This document shows positions 42,363-51,487 of a DNA stretch of 64,000 bases, piece after piece; the stretch's first letter is position 1; each line of letters starts with the position of its first letter. The stretch lies in NCBI RefSeq assembly GCF_965118895.1, contig NZ_CBCPJJ010000005.1, positions 62,001 to 126,000 on the forward strand, read 5' to 3'. The stretch is from Rahnella inusitata_A (lineage in GTDB: Bacteria > Pseudomonadota > Gammaproteobacteria > Enterobacterales > Enterobacteriaceae). Under the pieces are notes generated by a model that did no database searches, was not told the origin of the DNA, and saw only the letters and a program-made list of their open reading frames with translations. The position numbers were made by a program, and so were the translations under genes.

Positions 42363-43349
42363 TTAGAAGCCGAGTGATTTTGCATTTTCAGACGTCACTT
42401 CGAGAATTTTATTAAAGCGGATAACGTGCGTATCCATATCCACATCGGCTTTACCCAATCCATCAATGCTCAGGTCTTTAGTGACTTCTTTACCCTGTAA
42501 TAACTGATCCGCCACGCTTACCAGCGCGAAGCCAGCATCTTTCGGATCCCACAACAGGACTTTCTTGATATCACCGCGCATCAGATATGGCGCTGCCTGT
42601 GCAGGCATGGCGATTCCGACCACGGCGATTTTATTTTTCGCACGTTTCTGCTGAACGGCCTGACCAGCCCCGATTGGGCCGAGTGAACCGAATCCGATGA
42701 TCCCTTTCAGGTCAGGATAGGTTTTCATCAAATCGAGCGTAGTGGAGTAGGACTTGTCGATATTTTCTGCCACCGGCAAACGTGACGTGACTTCATGCAT
42801 ATCCGGGTATTTTTGTTTCTGATATTTGATGGCCGCATCCGCCCACGCGTTGTGCAAAGGCACGGTCAGAGAACCCACATAGATGGCATATCCGCCTTTA
42901 CTGCCCATGTCTTTGGCCAGCTCATCCATGTTAGCTTCGGCATATTTCTGACTATCAATGGTCTCGATATCCCACTGACCGATCTGTTGATCCGGGGATT
43001 CGTGGGTCAGCACCACGATGCCTTGTTCGCGGGCTTTTTTCAGTACCGGTTCTAACACTTTAGCGTCATTTGGCACCACGATAATGGCATCGACTTTTTT
43101 GGCGATCAGGTCTTCAATCACTTTCACTTGCTGAGCCGGATCGGGCGTCGAACCACCGACCTGGTAGGCATTGACATTGAGTTTCTGCGCGGCTTCTTTT
43201 ACGCCGACTTCCATGCGCGTGAACCAGGGAATACCGGTCACTTTCGCGACCACGGCGATATCGTAGGGCTTGGCGGCGAACGTTGGTGTGGTGAATAACA
43301 TGCATGCTGAAACCACACATGCATTGACTAATGCGAGGTTAAATTTCAT
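42363..43349 (-). CDS. Periplasmic sugar-binding protein of the ABC importer
   Basis: A 328-residue binding protein of the RbsB/LsrB class. Signal peptide MKFNLALVNACVVSACMLFTTPTFA; mature start AKPYDIAVVAKVTGIPWFTRMEVGVKEAAQKL. ALTHESPDQQIGQWDIE-like strands and VGSLTVPLHNAWADAAIKYQKQKYP resemble rhamnose and AI-2 binding proteins more than ribose-binding protein. It is the promoter-proximal gene, and no regulator of the operon is seen next to it. The ligand is unknown. Confidence 0.9.
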   Translation of the reverse strand: MKFNLALVNACVVSACMLFTTPTFAAKPYDIAVVAKVTGIPWFTRMEVGVKEAAQKLNVNAYQVGGSTPDPAQQVKVIEDLIAKKVDAIIVVPNDAKVLEPVLKKAREQGIVVLTHESPDQQIGQWDIETIDSQKYAEANMDELAKDMGSKGGYAIYVGSLTVPLHNAWADAAIKYQKQKYPDMHEVTSRLPVAENIDKSYSTTLDLMKTYPDLKGIIGFGSLGPIGAGQAVQQKRAKNKIAVVGIAMPAQAAPYLMRGDIKKVLLWDPKDAGFALVSVADQLLQGKEVTKDLSIDGLGKADVDMDTHVIRFNKILEVTSENAKSLGF

Positions 43350-43708
43350 GTCTGTACCTTTCTTATGATGTTCTGTTCTGGTGTAGGGGACGGGCGGTGG
43401 TTATTTATTCCACACTCAGAGATTAACTTAACGGGAAAGGCGTTTTCGCGCAGTCGTGAATGAAATGTGATCAGTATCCGTAAATGTTAATTTATATAAT
43501 TTTATTTGTTAATTTAAGGTTATTTAAAACCATGAAAAGTGTACGAAGGACAAGCATGGGCTGAAGTTACCGATAACAATGACACCAAATAAAAACAATC
43601 TATCAACATTTGTGCATCATTTGTAACGAGTGGAGGCCTGAGGAGGCGGGAACACCGGAGCTGCTGGTTTTTATTTACGCAGAGTGTGAAGGCGGTCACG
43701 GAGCGAGA

Positions 43709-43727
43709 TTGCGCCAGAAAAGTGCAA
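43709..43727. promoter_or_regulatory. Possible NtrC enhancer site
   Basis: TTGCGCCAGAAAAGTGCAA, a dyad with TTGCgC/GTGCAA arms that resembles the NtrC sites of glnA. It lies about 265 bp upstream of the ast sigma-54 promoter, a workable enhancer distance. A further dyad GTGC-N6-GCAC overlaps it at 43722-43735. Confidence 0.45.
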
Positions 43728-43973
43728 TGGCGCACCTTTATCGGGCATCGCACCACGAAGTGGTAGAGCTGATACGCGCCGGATCACAATCCTGCACAAT
43801 ATCTGTCAGCCGGAATGGAAATAAATCCCTGCATACTCATTCTCTGTCCCTCGTTGCTGCGAAAGGGTATTTTTCCTCTTATTCATTTTTTATGCAATTT
43901 AAGTGAATAATCGACGCTTTTAAGTGATTGTTTTTTCTAACTCCCGCCGGTTTTATTCACTTTTATCCTTTGC

Positions 43974-43990
43974 TGGCACGAAGACTGCAC
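43974..43990 (+). promoter_or_regulatory. Sigma-54 promoter of astCADBE
   Basis: TGGCACGAAGACTGCAC. The -24 GG (43975-43976) and -12 GC (43987-43988) are 10 bases apart, close to the consensus TGGCACG-N4-TTGCA. It lies about 136 bp before the astC start. An ATTCA half site at 44015-44019 weakly recalls an ArgR box. E. coli ast is known to be sigma-54, NtrC and ArgR dependent. Confidence 0.8.
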
Positions 43991-44125
43991 TCTATGATGT
44001 GACTGAGTGAGATTATTCATTAACTTTTAGATAACAAACCAATAACCAAAATTCCCGCCAGTCCGGGGGGCGGAAACGTGCACCCTGAATTCAGCCAGTC
44101 ACTGGCATTCAATAAAGAGGTTTAT

Positions 44126-45346
44126 ATGGAACACCAACAGCAACCGCAAAACGTCAGCCGCCAGAACTTTGATGACTGGATGGTGCCGGTATACGCCCCT
44201 GCCGCGTTTATTCCGGTGCGTGGCGAAGGCTCCTGGTTATGGGATCAGGCGGGCAAAGACTACGTGGATTTTGCGGGAGGTATTGCGGTGAACGCGCTGG
44301 GACATGCGCATCCTGAAATTCGTAAAACGCTGCACGAGCAGGCCGACAAAGTCTGGCATCTGGGCAACGGTTACACCAACGAACCGGTGCTGCGGCTGGC
44401 GAAGCAGCTGATTGATGCGACGTTTGCCGACAAAGTCTTTTTCTGTAACTCCGGTGCGGAAGCTAACGAGGCGGCGCTGAAGCTGGCGCGACTCTACGGC
44501 CATAAAGCCGGCGGCGAAAAGAATGAAATCATCGCCTTCAAAAATGCCTTCCACGGCCGCACGCTGTTTACCGTTACTGCGGGTGGTCAGCCGAAATATT
44601 CGGAAGATTTCGCGCCGCTGCCACCGTCTATTACCCATCTGCCGTTTAACGATCTGGCCGCCGTGGCCAGCCAGATTTCCTCACGCACCTGTGCGGTGAT
44701 CGTCGAACCCATTCAGGGTGAGGGCGGCGTGGTGCCTGCTGACGCCGAATTCCTGCAAGGCCTGCGTGAGCTGTGCGACAAACACCAGGCCGTGCTGATT
44801 TTCGATGAAGTGCAGACCGGCGTGGGCCGCACTGGCGAGCTGTATGCCTATCAGCATTACGGCGTGGTGCCTGACATTCTCACCAGCGCCAAGGCGCTCG
44901 GCGGCGGTTTCCCGATAGGCGCGATGCTGACCACCGACCGTTACGCCGTGCTGTTCCAGCCGGGTACCCACGGCACCACCTATGGCGGCAACCCGCTGGC
45001 GACCGCGGTCGCAGGTAAAGTGTTTGAGATGATCAACACGGCAGAGGTGTTATCTGGTGTCAGCAAGCGTCATGAGTGGTTTATCGCCGGACTTAAGCGC
45101 ATTAACGACCGTTATCACGTCTTTAGTCAGGTACGCGGTCAGGGCCTGTTGCTCGGCGCAGTGATGAGCGAACGCTATAAAGATCAGGCAAAACAGCTCA
45201 ACACGCTGGCGGCGGAAGAGGGGCTGATCGCCCTGATTGCCGGGCCAAACGTTCTGCGTTTCGCGCCATCGCTGATTATTCCAGGTGCGGATATCGAAGA
45301 AGGGTTGAACCGGCTGGAACGCGCAGTGGCACGCCTGTGCGTGTGA
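44126..45346 (+). CDS. astC: AstC, succinylornithine transaminase
   Basis: A 406-residue class-III PLP aminotransferase, the same length as E. coli AstC. It converts N2-succinylornithine to succinylglutamate semialdehyde in arginine breakdown. Motifs: FFCNSGAEANEAALKLAR, FHGRTLFTVTAGGQPKY, LIFDEVQTGVGRTG and the PLP Lys in TSAKALGGGFPIGA. The frame is open to 44078, but ATG 44126 (AAAGAGGTTTAT upstream, MEHQQQPQNVSRQNFDDWM) fits the family. First gene of the ast operon. Confidence 0.96.
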   Translation: MEHQQQPQNVSRQNFDDWMVPVYAPAAFIPVRGEGSWLWDQAGKDYVDFAGGIAVNALGHAHPEIRKTLHEQADKVWHLGNGYTNEPVLRLAKQLIDATFADKVFFCNSGAEANEAALKLARLYGHKAGGEKNEIIAFKNAFHGRTLFTVTAGGQPKYSEDFAPLPPSITHLPFNDLAAVASQISSRTCAVIVEPIQGEGGVVPADAEFLQGLRELCDKHQAVLIFDEVQTGVGRTGELYAYQHYGVVPDILTSAKALGGGFPIGAMLTTDRYAVLFQPGTHGTTYGGNPLATAVAGKVFEMINTAEVLSGVSKRHEWFIAGLKRINDRYHVFSQVRGQGLLLGAVMSERYKDQAKQLNTLAAEEGLIALIAGPNVLRFAPSLIIPGADIEEGLNRLERAVARLCV

Positions 45347-45374
45347 TTTCTCTGTATGAATGAGGTAAAGCATT

Positions 45375-46448
45375 ATGATGTTGATTAGACCTGTGCGGCC
45401 CGGCGATCTCGCCGATATCCTGCAGTTGTCAGGCAAAACCGGCATCGGTTTAACGTCTTTGCCCAAGGATGAAGCGCATCTGCGAGCGCGCATTGAACGT
45501 TCCGTGGCGACCTGGGAAGGCAGTCTGGAGAAAGCCGATCAGGGCTATCTGTTTGTGCTCGAAGACACGGAGCAGCAGAAAGTCGTGGGCGTCAGCGCCA
45601 TTGAAGTGGCGGTCGGGCTGAGTGAGCCCTGGTACAACTTCCGCCTCGGCACGCTGGTGCACGCGTCCAAAAGTCTGAACATTTATAAGCCGGTGCCGAC
45701 GCTGTTTCTCAGCAACGATCACACCGGCTACACCGAGCTTTGCACGCTGTTTCTCGACAATGATTATCGCAACGGCAAAAACGGTCAGCTGCTGGCGAAA
45801 GTCCGTTTTCTGTTTCTGGCGGCGTTCCGCCAATACTTCTCCCGTAAGGTGATCGCCGAAATGCGCGGCGTTTCTGATGACACCGGCCATTCACCGTTCT
45901 GGGACAGCGTCGGGCGGCATTTCTTTGGGATGGAATTCGCCGAAGCCGACCGACTGACCGGGATGGGACAGAAATCCTTTATTGCCGAACTGATGCCTAA
46001 ACATCCGCTTTACACTGAACTGCTGAGCCCCGACGCCCGGGCGGTAATTGGCGAAGTGCATCCGCAAACCGCACCGGCGCGTGCGGTGCTGGAAGGAGAA
46101 GGTCTGAGTTATCAAGGGTATGTGGATATTTTCGACGCAGGTCCGACGCTTGAGGGCGAAATCGATCAGCTGCGCGCCGTCAAAGAGAGCCGGCTGATTC
46201 CGGTTCGGCTTGCACAACACAGCGATCAAGCCGACCAGCCGTTGTACCTGGTGGCTAACGAACAGTATCAGAATTTCCGCGCGTTGCTCATTACCGGCGG
46301 AGAATCGCCAGAATCTCTGACGCTGAGCAGCGCCGAAGCTGAAATTCTTGGTCTGCGCGAAGGCGACACTCTGCGTGCCGTGGCGCTTTTTCCCGGCAAG
46401 GATCCCAATCCCGCTCCGCAATCTTTCAAAAAGGAAACACTCGCATGA
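45375..46448 (+). CDS. astA: AstA, arginine N-succinyltransferase
   Basis: A 357-residue enzyme that transfers succinyl from succinyl-CoA to arginine, the first step of the AST pathway. Conserved blocks: MLIRPVRPGDLADILQLSGKTG, LTSLP, EDTEQQKVVGVSAIEVAVGL, TLFLSNDHTG, EMRGVSDDTGHSPFWDSVGRHFF and QTAPARAVLEGEGL. It is a few residues longer than the E. coli enzyme (344) at the C-terminus. The 3' end overlaps the astD start by 4 bp. Confidence 0.96.
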   Translation: MMLIRPVRPGDLADILQLSGKTGIGLTSLPKDEAHLRARIERSVATWEGSLEKADQGYLFVLEDTEQQKVVGVSAIEVAVGLSEPWYNFRLGTLVHASKSLNIYKPVPTLFLSNDHTGYTELCTLFLDNDYRNGKNGQLLAKVRFLFLAAFRQYFSRKVIAEMRGVSDDTGHSPFWDSVGRHFFGMEFAEADRLTGMGQKSFIAELMPKHPLYTELLSPDARAVIGEVHPQTAPARAVLEGEGLSYQGYVDIFDAGPTLEGEIDQLRAVKESRLIPVRLAQHSDQADQPLYLVANEQYQNFRALLITGGESPESLTLSSAEAEILGLREGDTLRAVALFPGKDPNPAPQSFKKETLA

Positions 46449-47923
46449 TGCAACCCGCACTCTATATTCAGGGCCAGTGGCGCAGCGGACAGGGCGCGCA
46501 GCTGAGCAAAACCAATCCGGTGGATAACACGCTGCTGTGGTCGGCGCTGAGCGCCACTGCGGAAGATGTCGATATGGCCTGCCTCGCCGCCCGCACGGCA
46601 TTTCCGGCATGGGCGCGCAAAACCGTGGCCCAGCGCGCGGAAGTCATTACACGTTTCGCCGAATTACTCACTGAACATAAAGCCCGGCTGGCAGACGTCA
46701 TCAGCCAGGAAACCAGCAAACCACGCTGGGAAACGCTGACAGAAATTCAGGCGATGATTGGCAAAGTAGCGATATCACTGGAAGCTAATCAGCACCGTAC
46801 CGGCGAAAAACACACTGCAATGCCTGATGGTGAAGCGGTACTACGCCATCGTCCGCACGGCGTGCTGGCGGTATTCGGCCCGTATAATTTCCCCGGTCAT
46901 CTGCCGAACGGCCACATCGTTCCGGCTCTGCTGGCGGGCAATACGATCGTTTTCAAACCGAGTGAGCTGACGCCGAAAACCGCTGAAGAAACCGTGAAGC
47001 TGTGGGAAGAGGCCGGTTTGCCGGAAGGCGTGCTGAATCTGGTGCAGGGCGGACGCAGCACCGGTGAGGCTCTGGCCGCCTGTGCTGATATCGACGGCCT
47101 GCTGTTTACCGGCAGCGCGGGGACCGGCTACCAGTTGCATCGACAGCTGGCCGGTCAGCCGGAAAAAATTCTGGCGCTGGAAATGGGCGGCAACAATGCG
47201 CTTATCGTCGAACCGGTGGAAGACATTGATGCGGCGGTCAATCTGACCATTCAGTCGGCGTTTATTTCTGCCGGGCAGCGTTGTACCTGCGCGCGCCGTT
47301 TGCTGGTCAGAGAGGGCGCAGCGGGCGATGCATTTATTGCACGTTTGCTGGATGTCACCATGCAGATCCGCACTGGTGGCTGGAATGACGAACCGCAGCC
47401 TTTTATGGGCGGCGTGATTTCTGACGCGGCGGCCCGCAACATGCTGAAAGCGCAGGACAGCCTGATGGCGCTCGGCGGTAAACCACTGCTGTTACTGACC
47501 CGCCCGGATCCGCTCAACACCCTGCTGACGCCGGGGATTATCGATCTGACCGGCGTAGCGGGTGTGCCTGACGAAGAATATTTCGGTCCGCTGCTGAGTA
47601 TTTATCGTTACAGCGACTTTGACAGCGCTATCGCTCTGGCCAATCAGACCCGCTTCGGGCTGGCGACTGGCCTGATTTCCGCTGAGCGGGTTCAGTTTGA
47701 GCAGCTATTATTGGAAGCACGGGCGGGCATTGTGAACTGGAACAAACCGCTGACCGGTGCCTCGAGCAATGCGCCATTTGGTGGCATCGGTGCGTCGGGC
47801 AATCACCGTCCAAGCGCGTATTATGCGGCGGATTACTGCGCGTGGCCGATGGCCTCGCTGGAAACAGACAAGCTGGAACTCCCTGCGACGCTGTCGCCGG
47901 GTATTGATTTCCGCACAACCTGA
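46445..47923 (+). CDS. astD: AstD, succinylglutamate semialdehyde dehydrogenase
   Basis: A 492-residue NAD-dependent aldehyde dehydrogenase, same length as in E. coli. Conserved: RHRPHGVLAVFGPYNFPGHLPNGHIVPALLAGNT, LLFTGSAGTGYQLHRQL, LEMGGNNALIV (general base Glu) and GQRCTCARRL (nucleophile Cys). Oxidises succinylglutamate semialdehyde to succinylglutamate. The first two codons are both ATG (46445 and 46448). Overlap with astA implies coupling. Confidence 0.96.
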   Translation: MMQPALYIQGQWRSGQGAQLSKTNPVDNTLLWSALSATAEDVDMACLAARTAFPAWARKTVAQRAEVITRFAELLTEHKARLADVISQETSKPRWETLTEIQAMIGKVAISLEANQHRTGEKHTAMPDGEAVLRHRPHGVLAVFGPYNFPGHLPNGHIVPALLAGNTIVFKPSELTPKTAEETVKLWEEAGLPEGVLNLVQGGRSTGEALAACADIDGLLFTGSAGTGYQLHRQLAGQPEKILALEMGGNNALIVEPVEDIDAAVNLTIQSAFISAGQRCTCARRLLVREGAAGDAFIARLLDVTMQIRTGGWNDEPQPFMGGVISDAAARNMLKAQDSLMALGGKPLLLLTRPDPLNTLLTPGIIDLTGVAGVPDEEYFGPLLSIYRYSDFDSAIALANQTRFGLATGLISAERVQFEQLLLEARAGIVNWNKPLTGASSNAPFGGIGASGNHRPSAYYAADYCAWPMASLETDKLELPATLSPGIDFRTT

Positions 47924-47933
47924 GGAGACAGGC

Positions 47934-49277
47934 ATGTCTGGATGTGAAGCAAATTTCGACGGGCTCGTCGGGCCGACGCACCATTATGCGGGGCTGTCGT
48001 TTGGCAACGAAGCCTCGACTAAAAACCAGAATGCGGTAGCGAACCCGCGTCTGGCAGCGAAACAAGGCCTGCTGAAAATGAAAGCGCTGGCGGATCTGGG
48101 GTTTGCGCAGGGTATTCTGCCGCCGCACGAACGCCCGCATCTGAGCACATTGAGACAAATGGGTTTTGGCGGCAGCGACCGCGAAGTGCTGGCTAAAGCG
48201 CAGGCCTATTCGCCGCGTTTGCTGTCGTCGCTAAGTTCAGCGTCATCTATGTGGGTGGCAAATGCCGCCACGGTGTCACCTTCCGCCGACAGTGCGGACG
48301 GGCGCGTGCATTTCACCGTTGCCAATCTGAATAATAAATTCCATCGCGCCATTGAAGCTGAAACAACGTCTGCGATTTTGCGCGCGACGTTCCATGCGGA
48401 TCGTTATTTCGCCCATCACGCCGCATTGCCGCAGGTGGCGGCGCTGGGTGATGAAGGCGCGGCTAACCATAACCGGCTGTGTGGGGAATATGATAAGCCC
48501 GGCGTGCAGGTGTTTGTCTATGGTCGCGACGGGCTGGTGACCGGCGATAACGAACCGGTGCGCTATCCCGCGCGTCAGACGCGTTTAGCCAGCGATGCCG
48601 TGGCGCGTTTGCATCAGCTCGATGAACGACGCACGGTGTTTATTCAGCAAAACCCACAGGCCATCGACAGTGGCGTATTCCACAACGATGTTATTTCGGT
48701 CAGCAACGGCAACGTGCTGTTCCATCATCAGCAGGCCTTTGTGAATTCCTCCGCTGCGCTTGATGAAATCCGCCGCAAAATGGCGGCGCTTGAACTGGAT
48801 TTCCAGCCGATTGAAGTTCCGCAGGCCAAAGTCTCTCTCGATGACGCTGTGGCAACTTATCTGTTTAACAGCCAGTTGCTGACCAAATCCGACGGTAAAA
48901 TGTTGCTGGTGGTGCCGGAAGAATCCCGTCAGCACCTCGGCGTCTGGACGTATTTGTCGGCGCTGACGGAAAGCGGTGGCCCTGTCAATCAGATTGAAGT
49001 GTTTGATCTGCGCGAAAGTATGCGCAACGGCGGCGGCCCGGCGTGTTTGCGCCTGCGCGTGGCGTTGAACCGTAACGAACTTAATGCGGTGAACGTCGGT
49101 TCGCTGATGAGTGATACGCAGTTTATCAGCCTCAATAACTGGGTGGATAAACACTACCGCGACCGCATGCAGGCGAAAGATCTGGCCGATCCGCAGCTGC
49201 TTACCGAAGTGCGTACTGCGCTCGACGAGCTGACTAATATTCTCGGTCTGGGACCGATTTATCCGTTCCAGCGCTGA
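47934..49277 (+). CDS. astB: AstB, succinylarginine dihydrolase
   Basis: A 447-residue enzyme, same length as E. coli AstB, that hydrolyses succinylarginine to succinylornithine, CO2 and ammonia. The N-terminus MSGCEANFDGLVGPTHHYAGLS and blocks HHAALPQVAALGDEGAANHNRL, FHNDVISVSNGNVLFHHQQAF, RESMRNGGGPACLRLRV (active Cys) are conserved. The open frame runs back to 47757 inside astD; ATG 47934, preceded by GAGGAGACAGGC, is the real start. Amidinotransferase-like pentein fold. Confidence 0.96.
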   Translation: MSGCEANFDGLVGPTHHYAGLSFGNEASTKNQNAVANPRLAAKQGLLKMKALADLGFAQGILPPHERPHLSTLRQMGFGGSDREVLAKAQAYSPRLLSSLSSASSMWVANAATVSPSADSADGRVHFTVANLNNKFHRAIEAETTSAILRATFHADRYFAHHAALPQVAALGDEGAANHNRLCGEYDKPGVQVFVYGRDGLVTGDNEPVRYPARQTRLASDAVARLHQLDERRTVFIQQNPQAIDSGVFHNDVISVSNGNVLFHHQQAFVNSSAALDEIRRKMAALELDFQPIEVPQAKVSLDDAVATYLFNSQLLTKSDGKMLLVVPEESRQHLGVWTYLSALTESGGPVNQIEVFDLRESMRNGGGPACLRLRVALNRNELNAVNVGSLMSDTQFISLNNWVDKHYRDRMQAKDLADPQLLTEVRTALDELTNILGLGPIYPFQR

Positions 49278-49296
49278 GCCTTCAAAGGAGTGAACC

Positions 49297-50277
49297 ATGT
49301 TTGATTTACTGGCGATGACGCTTTCCGGCGAGCCGGTTGCTGAGCCTTGCGGGCAAACGGAAACGCTGGACTGGCAGTGGCGCGGTGAAGGCATTCTGGA
49401 GTTGTCACCGCGTCAGCCCTGCGATACGGCGTTGGTGATTTCCGCCGGTATTCACGGCAATGAAACCGCGCCCATCGAACTGCTGAATCAGCTGGTCAGC
49501 CAACTGCTGGCGGGGGAGCGGGCGTTGACTGTCCGTCTGCTGGTGCTGCTGGGGAATCCGCCGTCGATGCGTATCAACCAGCGGTATGTCGATGCGGACA
49601 TGAACCGCATGTTCGGCGGCCGCCATGCCCGTTACAAGCCGAATGATGAAACCCGACGTGCGCAGGAACTGGAGCAGGTGATGGCGCTGTTTTATCGCAG
49701 CGCAAAGGCTGCCGGCGCGAAGCAGCGTTTTCATTATGATTTGCATACCGCTATTCGCGGATCTCAACACCTGCGTTTCGGTCTGCTGCCTTTCCAGTCA
49801 CGGCCGCAAGGCAAAGCAATGCTTGAATGGCTGGATGCCGCCGGGCTGGACGCGCTGGTGCATCATCGCTCGCCGGGTGGCACATTCACGCATTTCAGCA
49901 GCGAGGTGTTTCAGGCCGACAGCTGCACGCTGGAACTCGGCAAAGCCTTACCGTTTGGCGGCAACGATCACGCGCAATTCATCGGTGTGCGGCGGGCGCT
50001 GGAAACACTGGTCAGCGGTGAACCACTGCCTGGCCGTGAAGCCGGTTCCCCCCTGTTGCATTACCGCGTAGTACAGGATGTGATCCGCTCCAAAGAGGAT
50101 TTTCAGCTGTTCGTTCCCGGCGACGCCCTGAATTTCACCGCCTTCAAAAAAGGGTTTGTGATTGCGCAGGAAAACGGCAAAACCTATCGGGTGGAGGCGG
50201 AGGAAGAAGTGGTGCTGTTCCCGAATCCGAACGTGGCGATAGGATTACGGGCAGGTCTGATGCTGGTACGTTTTTAA
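49297..50277 (+). CDS. astE: AstE, succinylglutamate desuccinylase
   Basis: A 326-residue zinc-dependent carboxypeptidase-like enzyme that splits succinylglutamate to glutamate and succinate, the last AST step. Zinc and substrate motifs: ISAGIHGNETAPIELL (His and Glu ligands), DADMNRMFGG, HYDLHTAIRGS (third ligand) and a Glu in SCTLELGKA. It is 19 bp from astB. Last gene of the operon; 247 AT-rich bases without a clear terminator follow. Confidence 0.95.
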   Translation: MFDLLAMTLSGEPVAEPCGQTETLDWQWRGEGILELSPRQPCDTALVISAGIHGNETAPIELLNQLVSQLLAGERALTVRLLVLLGNPPSMRINQRYVDADMNRMFGGRHARYKPNDETRRAQELEQVMALFYRSAKAAGAKQRFHYDLHTAIRGSQHLRFGLLPFQSRPQGKAMLEWLDAAGLDALVHHRSPGGTFTHFSSEVFQADSCTLELGKALPFGGNDHAQFIGVRRALETLVSGEPLPGREAGSPLLHYRVVQDVIRSKEDFQLFVPGDALNFTAFKKGFVIAQENGKTYRVEAEEEVVLFPNPNVAIGLRAGLMLVRF

Positions 50278-50524
50278 TTTATCATTCATCTTTTTAAATT
50301 ATAAATATTATGCATTGATGTTTGTTGTTCAATTACTTAATTATATCATTTAAAAATAAACCTCATTCCTTAATATTTATTATGATTTTTTTTGGCATGA
50401 GGTGCTTTTTTTGTGTTTGACTGAACATTAAAGAAATATTTAGCATTGCTTAACGAATAATAGAGTTTTATTCTTACCGCCCGATTTTAGTATCAAGTAT
50501 TTGTAAATAAATGGATTGTTATTT

Positions 50525-51265
50525 ATGCCTCTAAAAAACTTTAACTACGAAAAAATATTAGATGATATTTACGAGACTGCGTCAGAAGGTGAAGATGAAT
50601 ACTTTTCTGACGACGGGGAGACACCTTGGGCGGTGGGTGCTATAGCGAAATTACCTGTCTCACAAGTCCAACCCTCCGAACCTGTCAGATTTCGAAGAAA
50701 GAAAGCACAAAAAATAACAAAATTACAATTGAAAATACAAAATCAGATGGATGCAGCTGAGAACAGCAGTAAAACCGAAGCCTTACCAAGGCTACCTACT
50801 TATATCCCCCCTTTCAGCGAAACATCGGCTTCAGAACTTACTGTTACATTACCGGTTCAGCCAAAGCCTTTAAAAAGATGGCAATCTTCTGCTGCTGCTG
50901 GTTATGACCAGCCTTCAACTTCAGGAGGCGCTAAAAGTAAATCAAAGAATTCCATGCCATCTGCTTCGGCGGAAGATTTGCCAAGATGGTCAGTTGATGA
51001 GAGTGATATGTCTATACTGGATCTTGACAGGCCTAGCATCAGAAAATATAACGAATTTAAAGCAGCAGTAATCAGGTCAAACTGTAGTCCGGTGGACACG
51101 CTTCACTTTGTTGACTCAGCGCGCTGGCATCTTAAGAGAACTAAGCAGAAAGATGGCTACAAGCTGTATAGAATTAAACTTGTGGGACAGTATCGGGCCG
51201 CTTTTCTTATCGACAACGAAAAACGAAAAGTGATGATGATGACCGCATCGCCACATGAAAGTTGA
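50525..51265 (+). CDS. Unrecognised protein with disordered N-terminus and RelE-like C-terminus
   Basis: A 246-residue protein, AT-rich compared with both neighbours. Residues 1-40 are acidic (YETASEGEDEYFSDDGE). Residues about 45-165 are rich in Ser, Pro, Lys and Gln with low complexity (SAAAGYDQPSTSGGAKSKSK), probably disordered. The last ~70 residues are folded-looking: FVDSARWHLKRTKQKDGYKLYRIKLV, GQYRAAFLIDNEKRKVMMMTASPHES. This recalls the core strands of RelE/ParE toxins, but the match is by eye only. Effector-like secreted protein or toxin are possibilities; no partner gene is adjacent. ATG 50525 is preferred over TTG 50516. A bidirectional terminator follows. Confidence 0.65.
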   Translation: MPLKNFNYEKILDDIYETASEGEDEYFSDDGETPWAVGAIAKLPVSQVQPSEPVRFRRKKAQKITKLQLKIQNQMDAAENSSKTEALPRLPTYIPPFSETSASELTVTLPVQPKPLKRWQSSAAAGYDQPSTSGGAKSKSKNSMPSASAEDLPRWSVDESDMSILDLDRPSIRKYNEFKAAVIRSNCSPVDTLHFVDSARWHLKRTKQKDGYKLYRIKLVGQYRAAFLIDNEKRKVMMMTASPHES

Positions 51266-51352
51266 TATGGAAATGTGCCTCATACTATAAAGAATCTTCA
51301 AGTAGGGTTTCCAGGCCACCTTGCTGATGACTGAAAATGGGTAGATGCATTA

Positions 51353-51390
51353 AAGAAAAAGGGTCCTGATTTTCATCAGGACCCTTTTTC
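51353..51390. terminator. Bidirectional terminator between the orphan gene and tRNA-Ser
   Basis: A 10-bp perfect stem GGGTCCTGAT (51361-51370) with ATCAGGACCC (51375-51384), 4-base loop, A-run before it and T-run after it. Confidence 0.85.
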
Positions 51391-51397
51391 TTTAATT

Positions 51398-51487
51398 TGG
51401 CGGTGAGAGAGGGGTTCGAACCCTCGATACGATTTCTCGTATACACACTTTCCAGGCGTGCTCCTTCAGCCACTCAGACACCTCACC
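51398..51487 (-). tRNA. ser tRNA: tRNA-Ser (GGA), copy 1
   Basis: A 90-nt type-II tRNA with long variable arm and encoded CCA. The anticodon GGA lies in GCCTGGAAAG; the acceptor stem starts GGTGAGG. It is followed on the minus strand by the terminator at 51353-51390. The second copy lies 194 bp upstream and differs in the acceptor stem. Confidence 0.95.

Larger units (their letters stand above)
43350..44125. other. 776-bp divergent region upstream of the sugar operon and of astC
   Basis: It holds the ast sigma-54 promoter (43974-43990) and a possible NtrC site (43709-43727). Frames at 43610-43906 and 43520-43756 are open but have no homology, no good ribosome site and overlap the dyads, so they are not called. 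The AT-rich part at 43480-43620 may contain the promoter of the sugar operon. Confidence 0.55.

Noticed and set aside
42363..43349. LsrB (AI-2 binding protein) as a firm call
   Set aside because: The operon lacks lsrF, lsrG, lsrR and lsrK-type genes in the usual order; only general similarity to the class is visible.
43520..43906. Two opposite open frames (78 and 98 codons) between the sugar operon and astC
   Set aside because: They overlap each other and the NtrC-like dyads; sequences look random and no start signal is present.
47757..47933. N-terminal extension of AstB by 59 residues
   Set aside because: It lies inside astD; the real start at 47934 has a ribosome site and gives the family length of 447.
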